Source of the DNA: Piezodorus guildinii
Lineage: Eukaryota; Arthropoda; Insecta; Hemiptera; Pentatomidae
Direction: 5' to 3'
Assembly: GCA_023052935.1 (NCBI GenBank)
Contig: CM041292.1
Coordinates: 103,111,906 to 103,175,905, forward strand
Length of the DNA: 64,000 nucleotides
The notes under the pieces were generated by a model that saw only the letters and a program-made list of their open reading frames with translations, was not told the origin of the DNA and searched no databases. Each line of letters starts with the position of its first letter. The first letter of the stretch is position 1. Positions 52,826-63,599 of the stretch are shown here, in pieces. The position numbers and the translations under genes were made by a program.

Positions 52826-53380
52826 ACAGGACTGAAACCTATCTGAAAAATATGGACTTGAACTGTGAGGGACAGTCAAATTTTGTAACCTCAAAAGCAT
52901 GCAATCATTTCAACTCCGGTTCCTCCGAGCAATAGTTAATGATCCTTATTATGTCACCAACCATACCATACAGCACGAACTAAATATTCCATTTATTTTA
53001 GACCTTATTCCATCAAAATTCTCCAAATACCATCAGAACCTTATCAATCACACCCATCCGCTACCTAAATTCATATCCAGCTCCATATACCCTTACTATA
53101 ACCCTGGAAGGTTGAAACGGAAGTTGCCACGAGACCTCGTGTAAACATGTATATTAGAGTTCTGGCATTGGCTAGATTCTCCACTCACGTACTGTATGCT
53201 TGAGGATTGTATATAGGTACGAGTGACTTCTAGAGTTTATACATATTCTTATTGACTCTTCAATGTATATAGTATTATTATTTTATAAATTTATTGTTTT
53301 GTATATATTGTGTGAATGAAGTCGTGATCACTATTAGGTTGCAATATAACTAAATAAATTTGTTTTTGAAAAAAAAAAAA
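52826..53380 (+). mobile_element. Jockey 3' fragment
   Basis: Starts near 52826 (ACAGGACTGAAACC) and keeps the last ~100 codons of ORF2 (open frame 52899-53144: QSFQLRFLRAIVNDPYYVTN, ending LKRKLPRDLV). A 3' UTR follows with the family landmarks (AGAGTTCTGGCATTGGCTAG; GTGTGAATGAAGTCG), then AATAAATTTG and an A run at about 53370-53380. It is more diverged than the copy at 2.35 kb and 5'-truncated. A TSD could not be identified. Confidence 0.88.
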
Positions 53381-53547
53381 CAAAGTTTTTATTTGATAAC
53401 TTCTTAGATTTATCTTTTATTTTTATTTTACATCATCCACCAATAGGCCTAGGCTCAATTATAGGTGGTAAATTATACAACAAAATTTAAATTATAAACA
53501 AAATTACATTACACTACAGTAATTAAGATAATAATAATAATTGAAAA

Positions 53548-53601
<54 letters not shown>

Positions 53602-54949
53602 CTTACAAATATCATAATCTAACTAAAAAAGAAATAAAACGTTAAACAATTCATCATAAATATACTCCTATAATATTAATTATAATAAGGGAAAAAACAA
53701 TAAAAGATAGAAACAAAAAGATAAAGAAAAACAGAAAAGTGAATACAAATAAATAAAAAAAACTAGAAAAATAAAATTAAAAAATAAATAAAAAACAGCC
53801 CCAGCTCTGATTCATTTTAATTTAAAGATAAGAACAAAAAAAATACATTAATAAAATGTCCACAATTTCACAATAATATTCTTATATATTACATGTCACT
53901 CATGTTATAGATGTCTCTCATACTAGATAACATAAAATCAGTATATTATTATTGTATTTTATTATATTTACGTTATTAAGGAATTTAGAGATTATTGAAA
54001 ATATATAATTATTAAATGACTGAAAAATTTGTCCTAAGATTTGTCCTATTTGAGTCAACGAAAAACTGAAATCAAGCTCTACTATGTTTCTAAAGAGTCC
54101 CACTTTCGTTAATGATTCTTGACTTGGTGCTCATCTTTAAACTCTGCTCATATCGGTCGAATGCATGGGAAACTTTTTCAACAAAAAAGATAAACAATAT
54201 GAATAGATTTTAGGTCTAATTGTAGAGGAAACGAGCAGACATATTTTTTTAGGTGATTATTTTTTATATTTTTATCATAGTAGTTATGTTGGAGTATAAT
54301 ACTAAAACTAAAGATTTAATCGAGGTTATCTAACATAAAATGTTGTAGAATATAATTGATAGCGACGAAAAGCGGACTAAATTATTATTGTTGTACAATA
54401 TATAATAATTTATGTTGCGCGTACAGTAAGTATTGATGATTTCTGAATAAATTGATGTCTATGTTCGCTATTTGGGTGCTGAGAAATCAAGTTTCAAAGA
54501 AACTCTCTTCTCAGTAATCACCCTGTAATAGAAAATACACGTTCAATTATTTTAGTAGAAAGCCGTTCTGTAGGTGTTGTATCTTATTTTAAGTGATATT
54601 CAATATAACTAAGGCCTCAGTTATTTACTTTCTCATCTTTTTCAATGGATTATTGACAAAGGGCCATTCTTTAGCAGGTCACCCGAGATGATCCTTCTTT
54701 TAAACCTTTCTAAGTAACCCGTTAATAGAATTTATTACCTATTCATTACCGCCGGCTATTACGGGCCAAGTTTCACCGATCCTAGGGTTTCACTTTTACG
54801 TTTTATGCCCGGGCTGGATAAGAACCGGCAACTGGGGCATAGCCGTTACGTTGGTACGACCTTCTCATTAGAATATCCAGGCCAAGATTCACTTTTTAAC
54901 AACACTACTCTGGTATTAATTATTCTTGCATAGTTCATTTTGAAAATCA
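53381..54949. other. Unassigned AT-rich stretch; (TA)n at 53552-53600; GC-richer 54740-54890
   Basis: The balanced segment around 54750-54885 (CCGCCGGCTATTACGGGCC; GCCCGGGCTGGATAAGAACC) stands out but has no identifiable boxes or frame. The remainder is A-rich with no recognised repeat. Confidence 0.4.
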
Positions 54950-55297
54950 ATATTTTCGTAAATAAAACTAGACAATTGTTTTAAAATTTCGATACCTAAT
55001 ATAAAATTCAGATCTTATACTTTTTTTATATGATATTCTAATAATTCTTTATTTTTTTGTGAATTAATTTCAATAATCAACATTCGCAATCGGAAAAAAA
55101 GAAAAAAAAACCTCCCCCCTCCCTCAAAATACAATAGCTCAATTATTTTTTAAGATTGATAAAAATTTATCAGTGTTTTCAAACCAAAAAACCGCGAATA
55201 ATTATATAAAAAAAAGAGAAAAAAGTAAAGAAAAAATTTGATATTTTTCACATATATACGCTCATAACTCAGTTATTTTTGACGATAGAGAAATGTA

Positions 55298-56126
55298 TTG
55301 GGTTGATGCAAAATTAATGCAGGTTTCCTCTATTGCAATATCTTAATTCCCATTGTGTAAACAAAGCTAATCCTAACATTGATCATTATTATACCAAAAC
55401 AAACCTTATTATACCAAAGTGCGATTTTCGTCAAATTTATTTTTACGAATTTAAATTAGGGCGCAGCGCTGCGCAAACGGCTCGTAATATTAATGAAGTG
55501 TGGGGTCAGGGGGCTATTAATGAGTGCACGGTGCAGCGTTGGTTCCAGAAGTTTCGCAGAGGAGATTTCGACCTCGAAGACAAGGAAGGTCAGGGCCGTC
55601 ATCTTACTCTGGACAACGACCAGCTGAGGTCAAAAGTGGAAGAAGACCCAACCAAAACCACACGAGAAATGGCGGCGGAGCTCGGAACTCAAAAATTGCA
55701 ACGTCTTTGCCCAGCATTGATGAATCGGAAGGGGCCGATCCTGCTCCACGATAACGCCAGACCACACGTTGCACAACCAACGCTTCGACGACTGCACGAG
55801 TTGGGCTACGAAGTTCTCCAACATCCGCCTTATTCACCTGACCTCTCTCCTACAGACTTCCACTTTTTCAGGCATCTGGACAACTTTTTGAGGGAGAAAA
55901 ATTTTCAAAACCAGGACGACATTGAAAATTCTTTTCGTGATTTCATTGAGTCCAGGGATTCGGATTTTTTTTCTGGTGGAATAAGAAAGCTTGTTGAACG
56001 TTGGCAAAAGTGCATTGATTCAGATGGAAATTATTTTGATTAAATATATATGGTTAAAGTAAAGATATGGCGTATTTACAATACCTACTAAAAACCTGCA
56101 TTAATTTTGCATCAACCCAATATGTA
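55298..56126 (+). mobile_element. mariner element, internally deleted, TA target
   Basis: TIRs TTGGGTTGATGCAAAATTAA... (from 55299) and ...TTAATTTTGCATCAACCCAA (to about 56121), ~28 bp, each flanked by TA. The total of ~0.82 kb compares with ~1.3 kb for complete mariners. It inserted in the modular repeat, whose sequence continues on both sides. Confidence 0.93.
55333..56043 (+). pseudogene. mariner transposase with in-frame internal deletion
   Basis: A 236-residue open frame against ~345 in intact mariner transposases. The N-terminal DNA-binding part is present (FYEFKLGRSAAQTARNINEV, CTVQRWFQKFRRGDFDLED) through TTREMAAELGT at about residue 119. It then jumps directly to QKLQRLCPALMNRKGPILLHD. 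The missing ~100 residues include the first catalytic Asp. The second and third are kept as HDNARPH (Asp140) and SPDLSPTDFH (Asp175), spaced D34D as expected for mariner. The first ~30 residues before FRQIYFYEF are not typical, so translation may begin elsewhere. It cannot be catalytically active but could still bind TIRs. Confidence 0.92.
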
Positions 56127-56720
56127 TAGAGTTTTAGAATCATAACGAAAAGAAAGAAAGAAAAATGAAAAAAAATGAAATCTCGCCTATATATACGATT
56201 GTAACCAAGTTTTTTTCGAAGATAGAGAAAAAAATCATTAATGTTTTTTGACCGAAAAACCGCGAATAGTTATAGAAAAGAGAAAAAAAAATTGAAATTT
56301 CATCTATAAATACGCTCTTAACTCAGTTATTTTTAAAGATGGGAAGCAATATGTAAAGAGTTTTAGAATAGGTAAAGCGCGGTGAATTAAAAAAAAAAAA
56401 ACCATATGTATATTCAATTAACAAATTATAATAGATGTAATTCCACTAAAAACCAGTTATTATTGAAAATAGAGAAAAATCGGAAAGATTTTCGAAATCA
56501 AAGCAACGCGATGGACAAAGAACAAAAAACTTTTGTTTTTATTGATATTTACAACTGTATTATAGAACAAACAAAAAAAAAAAAAAAATTAGAATCATCT
56601 TATATGATCAAGCTACAACTTATAAGAGATGTGATTCAATGATAACTCGGTTATTATCGATGATAACGATAAAATTTAAGGTGTTCTGGACTATAGAATT
56701 TTTTTTGTTTGTATCATAGT

Positions 56721-57124
56721 CTAAAAGATTTCCAGGAGTTATTAATTATAAAAATTGATCAATGCTTTGTAGTTAAAAGGTGAGTCTTGGCCTGAAGATT
56801 GTCTTCAGGATTGATTCAGTATGCGGTGTATTTATAGCAACTCAACAAAGTTTAAAAAAATAAAATAAACCCAAAATAAAATTAAGTTGAATACAAAAAT
56901 GGAAAAACTCATAAACACATCCTTACCCGTCGTCTTTCATAAGAATGCTCTTTGATTTATTTATTGCTATACATACAAGTTAATTTCCTACATATCTATA
57001 TCCTAATATAATTATAATAATAAGCGATTGTGTAATGATTATCAGCCTTTTGTGTTAGATATAATTTTGCAAAATACTTCATATTTTTCATTAATAGCTG
57101 AAATATAGAAGGATGAAACCTCTA
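56721..57124. other. Unassigned AT-rich stretch
   Basis: Nothing recognised. Confidence 0.35.
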
Positions 57125-57545
57125 AGCCTACGTTGCGTGACAAACAAGTGTCAGTGACAATGTTGAGATTCGAAAATAAGAAATAACAAAGTTAAGATGG
57201 CTTCGAGCATTATTCAGCTAAAGAACAACTTAGACATAAAAACGAACAAAAGATACAATCATAGGATTTAGTCATTGTTGGACGTAGTCACGGCCGATGA
57301 TGAAAATGATAATGGGGCTGAAAGTGATCTTGAGTAATAAGTCAGGCCAAATACAATTAGTCTCGTCAACTCGAGATGAACTGTAACAAAAGTTATCAGG
57401 ATTGATGATATAGGAAAAGGAATATTGGTTGTTTATACTAAATTATTTTTCCTTTAAATTATACATATAATTTTTTTACCTCAGTAAACGAGAAAGCATT
57501 TTGTGAGTTTTTAGCCGTTTTTAATTAGCCATAGCTAAGAAATGG
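57125..57545 (+). repeat. Local repeat D, copy 1
   Basis: Shares, in order, GGCTTCGAGCATTATTCAGC, TGTTGGACGTAGTCACGGCC, CAGGCCAAATACAATTAGTC, CTCGAGATGAACTGTAAC and GAAAGCATTTTGTGAGTTTT with the segments at 59868-60505 and 60535-61010. No coding sequence. Confidence 0.75.
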
Positions 57546-58345
57546 TGGCGAGTAGTTCGTTTCCGAAGTCTTGAGGAAATTAAAAATAGTATTTTTAAGA
57601 TTTATGGCAATTCTTGATAATTATTAGTTCAGGGCATGAAGGTTTAATCTTGGTAAATCATATACTCGCGTTCTATAGAAATTTCGCAACCATTGGACAA
57701 TACATCTTCCTCTTTTCTTTATATATAGTGTACAATGTTTCATTTGGGTCATGCCTATGTTCGTTTGTGTTTATCTTATATTTCAATTGATTTTTCGCAT
57801 AAGCCCAATTACAGATAATACTTTCCAATATAAGACAAGATTATATATTACTAGTATGAGTTAGCTGGAGAATTATTATATTTTTAAGATAATTAATTTA
57901 AAACTTATACTTTAATCTGTTTAGGGCATTTTGAAAATTAATATTCAAAAGCACATCTCCCCCAACATTAATTAATCTTATACTAAAATGCATTCGTTTT
58001 TCGCAAATATTATTCCAACAGAATGGTAATCAAATTTTCTATTGATGACCCTTTATAATAAGCAAAATATTACCCCAAAGGCACTAATATGAAAATTTAA
58101 AAAGTTGTTTAAATAATTAAATAAAAAACAGCATTATTTGCTTTGATTTTATACCCAAGACCTTGGTTCACATTGTACGATGTTGAGTTAAATTTATAGT
58201 GATCACTACAAATACAAAACGTAAAAGAAATGCACACATAAAATTTTAAGGTAATATTAATTTTTAAAAATTCTCCGTTAAATAGATCATATAGAAACTT
58301 TCGGTAAATTGCCGATCTGATAAAAACCAGCAGAGTTAGAACTTG

Positions 58346-58348
<3 letters not shown>
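57546..58348. other. Unassigned AT-rich stretch
   Basis: No recognised feature up to the (TA)n tract at 58349-58417. Confidence 0.35.
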
Positions 58349-58417
<69 letters not shown>

Positions 58418-58419
<2 letters not shown>

Positions 58420-58650
58420 CTCGTGTCACAATGTTTGTTCGCGAAAAACTCTGAAATTACTGAACCGACTTTGATCAAACTTCGTAAGTATATGTTATTT
58501 GGTCCAACTTAAATGATAGGATAGTTTTTATTACTATTCTAAATGGTTAAAAAAATATATTTTTCTAAAACGTTAAACAAAATTTGTTTAACTATGGCAA
58601 CACTAGTTCCCAGTAAGTAACCTTCCTATATATTCACTTATGTGATTATT
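58418..58650 (+). repeat. Dispersed arthropod-type repeat fragment
   Basis: CTCGTGTCACAATGTTTGTTC, then ACTGAACCGACTTTGATCAA and ACTTCGTAAGTATATG resemble a motif (…actactgaaccgattttgat…) that I associate with dispersed arthropod transposons. Class unknown. It may be the 5' side of the LTR remnant at 58929-59100. Confidence 0.4.
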
Positions 58651-58928
58651 AATTCAATATGGGATTACTTGTAGCTGGGTGGCTAGCGTAACAGCCTCCT
58701 CTGCCAAAAGTCACGGGTTCGAACCCGCAGGTGGTCCTAGGATTTTTTAAAATCCTTCGGAGGGACTTTAAAAGGTGGTCCCGAGCCTGTGCGATGTCAG
58801 GTACTCGTTAATGATCCCTATCCTAATAAAACCTGAATAGGCAAAATTTAGGACTCCCACTGTAGCATCGTCCGATTAGCCATAGTAGCATAAAGTGACG
58901 TTAAATAAATAAACAACAATTCAAATAT
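58651..58928 (+). mobile_element. tRNA-derived SINE, family S, copy 4, with TSD
   Basis: Head GGGATTACTTGTAGCTGGGT, box B GGGTTCGAACCCGC (perfect GGTTCGAAC core), a body as in the other copies with a short deletion after GGATTTTTTAAAATCC, and the tail GTTAAATAAATAAACAAC. Flanked by AATTCAATAT (58651-58660) and AATTCAAATAT (58918-58928), a ~10-bp TSD. Confidence 0.92.
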
Positions 58929-59100
58929 AAGTGTGTGTTGATTGTTTCTATGCGTTCTTATTTATAAAATATACATTCACATTATAGTTTCCAGTTATAA
59001 TAAAATACATATTAGTTGGCGACGAGGATGGGATAAAATATACATTCACTCCATAGTTTCCAGTTATAATAAAATACATATTACTATACGTTTCCATAAA
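58929..59100 (+). mobile_element. LTR-retrotransposon remnant: LTR end - PBS - LTR end
   Basis: ATAAAATATACATTCAC...CAGTTATAATAAAATACATATTA occurs twice (about 58965-59014 and 59034-59083), quoted in parts. Between the copies is TTGGCGACGAGGATGGGA (about 59016-59033). TGGCGACGAG is complementary to the 3' end expected for a tRNA-Ser(GCU) and follows the 5' LTR in mag-like Ty3/gypsy elements. I read this as an LTR terminus and primer-binding site, with the internal region deleted up to the end of the other LTR. LTR starts are not identified. Confidence 0.55.
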
Positions 59101-59517
59101 CAAATTAAGTACTCATTTGAATGACTTGCATGGGTTATGAGTTGCAAAGGAGTTATGATAATACACAACGGTTATGTTATAATATAGGATGAAACGATGT
59201 TATTGAATAATTTGGATGTGGCTATTTTAAACTAGTATGTAATTGTAACATTGAGTAAATAAAATTGATATCTGACATGAAATAATATAATATAATAATA
59301 ATATTTTATTTATCATAAACAGAGTAGTTCATTGATATTCACATGGATTTCTTTTATATAACCTCATCCAATATAGTCACTATCAACATCTTTTGTAATT
59401 TGTAGCAACTTTAATTTGAATTATTTTATTTATCAAATTGAATTCACCAAACCGCAATCAAAGATAAATACGTGGAGTTTTTGTTCTATTTTTTCAATGT
59501 GTCTCGATATTAGAAAC
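59101..59517. other. Unassigned AT-rich stretch
   Basis: Nothing recognised. Confidence 0.35.
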
Positions 59518-59690
59518 AAGATATTTACATGGATATAGAAACAAGATATAGTTATAAGAAACAATATAGAAACAATATAGAATATAGAAACAATTAAACA
59601 ATATAGAAACAATATAGAAACAATATAGAATATAGAATATAGAATATAGAAACAATATAGAAACAATATTAGAAACAAGATATAGTTATA
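59518..59690. repeat. ATAGAAACA minisatellite
   Basis: Imperfect tandem array of AATATAGAAAC / AATATAG units over about 170 bp. The open minus-strand frame across it is an artefact of the repeat. Confidence 0.9.
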
Positions 59691-59867
59691 TTTGACTAAT
59701 TATAATAATAGGTTAAGTTGTTTTAAAATCACTTTCCTCACCAGCCATATTTTAACCATTGTCTAATTAGTTGCCATTTAATTCTATTGAATATACAATA
59801 GCGATCCAGTAGAAGTAGGCACCCTATGTACTCAAAATTACTCAATATATTTTAGCTGTAACGTAGC

Positions 59868-60505
59868 TAAAATGTCACTGTTGGACGAAGTCACGGTCGT
59901 TAATGAAAATCAGGTTAAGAGTGATCAAGAGTAATAGGTCAGGCCAAATACAATCAGTCTCGTCAATTGAGACGATGATTTCCAAAAGGAACTAAAGGAC
60001 ATTTTTTACGAAATTGATTTTTTTACATATTTGTATTCTCATCATTTAGTTTTATCTGAATATTCTATTTGATGTTATCTAATGAATTCTCAAGTCCTTA
60101 AATAACGCGAATTAGAAATGCGGTCATTTTCTAAAAGTACTAATTACGCATTTATTTTCGATCCAAATCATTCTAAAAAAATTCATTTCATAACTTTAAT
60201 ATGATGCTATTATTATAGTAAAAAAATAATTCTAAATTTTAAGGCAAAAAGCTCCAAATTAGCTAGTTTAATAATATAGTAATGAGAGATTTTCGCGCTT
60301 CCTGTAAAATTTCCTAGAATGGATATAGTACCTTTTGGAAATCAACGTCTCAATTTGAGATGAACTGTAACCAACGTTATAAGGATAATTGATAAAGGAG
60401 AAAGAATATTGGCTATTTAGACAAAATTGTATAAATTATTTACCCTATTCCTGTAACTACTGGAAAGCATTATGTGAGTTTATAGCCATTTTATAATCTG
60501 TATCC
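59868..60505 (+). repeat. Local repeat D, copy 2, split by MITE copy 3
   Basis: CACTGTTGGACGAAGTCACG, CAGGCCAAATACAATCAGTC, then the MITE, then TGAGATGAACTGTAACCAAC and GAAAGCATTATGTGAGTTTA. Comparison with copies 1 and 3 shows the uninterrupted target. Confidence 0.8.
59968..60352 (+). mobile_element. 385-bp MITE, copy 3
   Basis: TIRs TGAGACGATGATTTCCAAAA / TTTTGGAAATCAACGTCTCA; flanking AT at 59966-59967 and 60353-60354. The interior is close to copy 2 at 34716-35100. The empty site can be reconstructed from repeat D copy 1 (CGTCAACTCGAGATG), which supports exact boundaries with a 0- or 2-bp duplication. Confidence 0.93.
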
Positions 60506-60534
60506 AGTGAAACTTACGATACCTCTTATAAACC

Positions 60535-61010
60535 AAAGTCGCATGACAAACAGTAAATGGTAACGTCGATTTTCGGAAAAAAAAAGAACTAATTAAATTA
60601 ACATAGTTTCGAGCATTGTAAAGAAAAACTTAAACCTATAAACAAAACAATGAAAGGGTTCAGTCACTCACTGTTGGACGAAGTCACGGCCGTTAATGAT
60701 AATGGGTTTGGGAATGATTAAGAGTAATAAATAGGTCACGCTAAATACAATCAGTCTCGTTAACTCGAGAACTAATAAAATTAACATGGTTTCGAGCATT
60801 GTAAAGAAATACTTAAACATATAAAAAAAACAATGATAACGATTAACTTAACTCGATATGAACTGTAACGAACGTTATATGGATAATTGATGTTGGAGTA
60901 GGAATATTGGTTATTTAGACAAAATTGTATAAATTACTTACCCTTGTAACTACAGGAAAGCATTATGTGAGTTTTTACCTATTTTAAATTAAGCCTCATT
61001 TTTAAATTAA
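60535..61010 (+). repeat. Local repeat D, copy 3, with internal duplication
   Basis: Contains AGTTTCGAGCATTGTAAAGA twice (about 60605 and 60790), TGTTGGACGAAGTCACGGCC (about 60671), CAATCAGTCTCGTTAACTCG and TACAGGAAAGCATTATGTGA. It follows copy 2 almost directly, so copies 2 and 3 form a tandem pair, with copy 1 about 2.4 kb upstream. Confidence 0.75.
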
Positions 61011-62029
61011 ATTAAGCCATGAGATTCTACTTCCGTTTTACATCTTTAGCTCTAGATATATTATCTCTAAAATGTAAGTTAATAACCCCGGGAGTGAAAG
61101 ACTTTCCAGTGAAGAAGCCGCGTTGTAACATACTCCATAAACCACATTAACTAGTGAGCCATCAGAGCCGATGGTAAAAAGCGTCGCCACAGAGAGAGTT
61201 GACCCATATCCGCCGGAGGTTCGCACCCTCTTTCTGTACCCCTCTCATCTTCCTTTGTCATCGTTATCATTTGTCTTCTAGTTCATCAATCATCCCCTGT
61301 CATTACGATGACCGATAGTAAGTATCGGCAGAAATCCACTCCTGCTGAAGAGCATTCATGCGGAATAGCGAACCCATCTGTAGAATAGGATTCTTTGAAT
61401 TCAATCTTTCTACATCCAGTTCATTCTAGACTCATATGAAACTCTTGTTGATTCAATTAGGCGGCCATACATTATCACGAAAATCGTATTAACCTAGAAG
61501 CTCAAAAATGTTAACACAATCCTTGTTAATGAATGGCCACGTTACTCTTTATATAACATATTAGGGCTAGGATTCCTATGTAAATAGATATTGGCTCCTG
61601 ACTTCGATATCACTTTGTAACAACTCATAGTATATGTTTTAACACTATTGGGATGAATTTGAGCCAATTTAAATACATACATACTTTGCGAACTTTTACA
61701 TATTTTACTCCATATGTGTTCATTTCAAAATCTTTGCAACAAATCTGAATTACGAGTGCATGGAGAAAAATGTTTACTAGAAATGGCCATTCTAATGCAG
61801 CTGTAAATTTCTTCTTAGAACCGAGCCCTACAAAAGAATTCTGAGATTCCATCTCCCTTGATTTTGGCTCTAAATAAACATTTCTCATCTGTGAGTCTTT
61901 AAGTGCGTGCCACTCTTACCAAACATGATTTGAAAATTATATTTTGTGTTTTATTCTATTTCCATTTTTCTTAGAATAGAAAATATCTCCTCCCCTCCCC
62001 AAAAAAAAAGTTTCTAAAATAAATATTTA
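61011..62029. other. Unassigned stretch
   Basis: A less AT-rich block at about 61085-61400 (AGAAGCCGCGTTGTAACA; TATCCGCCGGAGGTTCGC) with no recognised motif. The rest is AT-rich. Confidence 0.35.
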
Positions 62030-62428
62030 GGGGTGATAAATACGTGTACATTTTATATTGCCCTAGCTGTGACAAGGCTGTATCAACATCGGAACGATAC
62101 CAAACAACCCAACACATTGACACACGATCTCACATATCTAGAAAGTCAAAATTGAAATTAGGTTTTATCACACCATCTACCTCAAGCGGAGACAGTAAGT
62201 CCAACTTTTATACAGTTATGTTTATCATTTGTTCAGGCTGACATTCCGTTAAGTAAATTTAATAATCCTTTTAAATTCGTTTTGGAAAATTACATTGAAA
62301 AAAATGCCCGATGAATCCACCTTGAGAAAAAACTACCTGTCAAATATTTATGAAGAAACTCTTGCAAAAATACGAGAAAATATCAAGGAGGGGCCCAATT
62401 TGGTCGATGCTAGGGCAAAATCGGCGTA
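62030..62428 (+). pseudogene. hAT-type BED-finger protein relic
   Basis: The frame from 62044 reads YILYCPSCDKAVSTSERYQT, TQHIDTRSH, a C2H2 finger of the BED-like kind, then SRKSKLKLGF. After a frame change near 62205 it reads FVQADIPLSKFNNPFKFVLE, and after another at the A run near 62303 MPDESTLRKNYLSNIYEETL, KIRENIKEG. The order finger - ADIPL.K..NP - PDESTLRKNY is that of hAT-related transposase-derived proteins common in hemipteran and other insect genomes. The RNase-H-like catalytic domain is absent, and two frameshifts plus an early stop (about 62426) mark it as dead. A 42-bp GT..AG segment (62195-62236) could be mistaken for an intron. Confidence 0.72.
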
Positions 62429-63599
62429 GTTTTACGTTTAAAAACGGTAGGTTCAAACCTTACAGTGTTTAAAAAGTTTTTTGTTTTTGGATTTTTTATA
62501 TTTATTTATAAAGCCGTTTTTGTATTGTAATAAACAAAATGAGAGTATAGACAGTTTTATAAGGCTATTCACTGTTTAAATATTACACTAATTTTACATA
62601 ATTATTTCCATATTTGTATCATAATCAATAGATATCAAATATTTACATCAATCAAATATTTACATATTTGACATTTTTAATTACATGAAAATCCTAGCCC
62701 TATAACATATTATTAAAATGCATATCGCACACCAAATAGATAGAAAAAAATAAAATCTAGATGTATAATATTAGTTATGTGAGTATGAATAACCCCAGCA
62801 GGATTCTTTTACGCCATATGGAAGCTTATAATAAGACAGTATAAATAACTATACTGACATAGGCTGGTTTTAACTCGGGATGCGACTGATACTAGTTTCC
62901 TAACACTCTCCTTATAATTAATATGTTACAAGAGGATTGTATAAAAAATAAATATTTTTGGGTACTGTTTATGTTCTACCCATCAATTGGCATTAAGTAA
63001 GTGTAAAATAAACTCAGTCTTTATGTCTCGCATGTTTTACTATCCCTTTTAGGTTTTATAGCTCTTATAAACTTTAAGTGCTTTTATAAAGTGTCCTGTA
63101 TACTAGTTTATTGGTGTAATGTCTATTCTAGTTGCATTAAATTTAACCCTTTTTCACTATTCTAAAGTCATATAATAAAAACTAACTCAGAAGTAAAATG
63201 AGCGCATATTAAAGATATGCTTATAGAATGTAAGAAATAGACCGATTCTACTAAGTATTATTTATCTTAAAGCACCTCACCGAACCGTGTTGAGACAACT
63301 CAAAATCAGGGAAATGAATCAGGACCATAGTTAGATTGGAAATTTCGTATTTTTTATTTTTTTATTAGACGGAAAAATGTTTTATAATGAATATCGATGG
63401 TAGACCGATAGTTCAGGAAGAAATTAGTCCGGGTGGCGGTTAGAAAAAGAAATAAAATAAAATAGTATAAACTTTGTTTTACCAAAGATTCGACCCACGT
63501 TGTGGGCCATCCATCATATGGGCTCCTTCTGCAAAGGCAGCTAGGAAAAGATAATTCTAAACTATTTCATTGTTTTTCTTTATATCTGTGAAAGAAATG
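62429..63599. other. Unassigned AT-rich stretch
   Basis: No landmarks. Isolated GGTTCAAACC near 62450 and GGGTCGAATC (minus strand, about 63487) resemble Pol III B boxes but have no A box at the right distance. Confidence 0.4.

Larger units (their letters stand above)
54950..56720 (-). repeat. Modular repeat family (inverted copy), split by a mariner
   Basis: The inverted counterpart of 31620-32720. Modules contain CTCATAACTCAGTTATTTTT GACGATAGAGAAA (in parts) near 55262-55292, then after the mariner AACCAAGTTTTTTTCGAAGA (about 56202), AACTCAGTTATTTTTAAAGA (about 56320), AACCAGTTATTATTGAAAAT (about 56450) and AACTCGGTTATTATCGATGA (about 56643). The right edge GGTGTTCTGGA (about 56682) matches CCAGAACACC at about 31960. 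Confidence 0.72.

Noticed and set aside
59518..59690. CRISPR-like array
   Set aside because: Units are contiguous and imperfect with no spacers; it is a minisatellite in a eukaryotic setting.
62195..62236. 42-bp intron in the BED-finger sequence
   Set aside because: It has GT..AG ends, but removing it leads straight to a stop, whereas the homologous protein reads through the segment after a frameshift.
62445..62470. Another SINE from a B-box-like GGTTCAAACC
   Set aside because: No box A 30-40 bp upstream and no similarity to the SINE bodies in the window.
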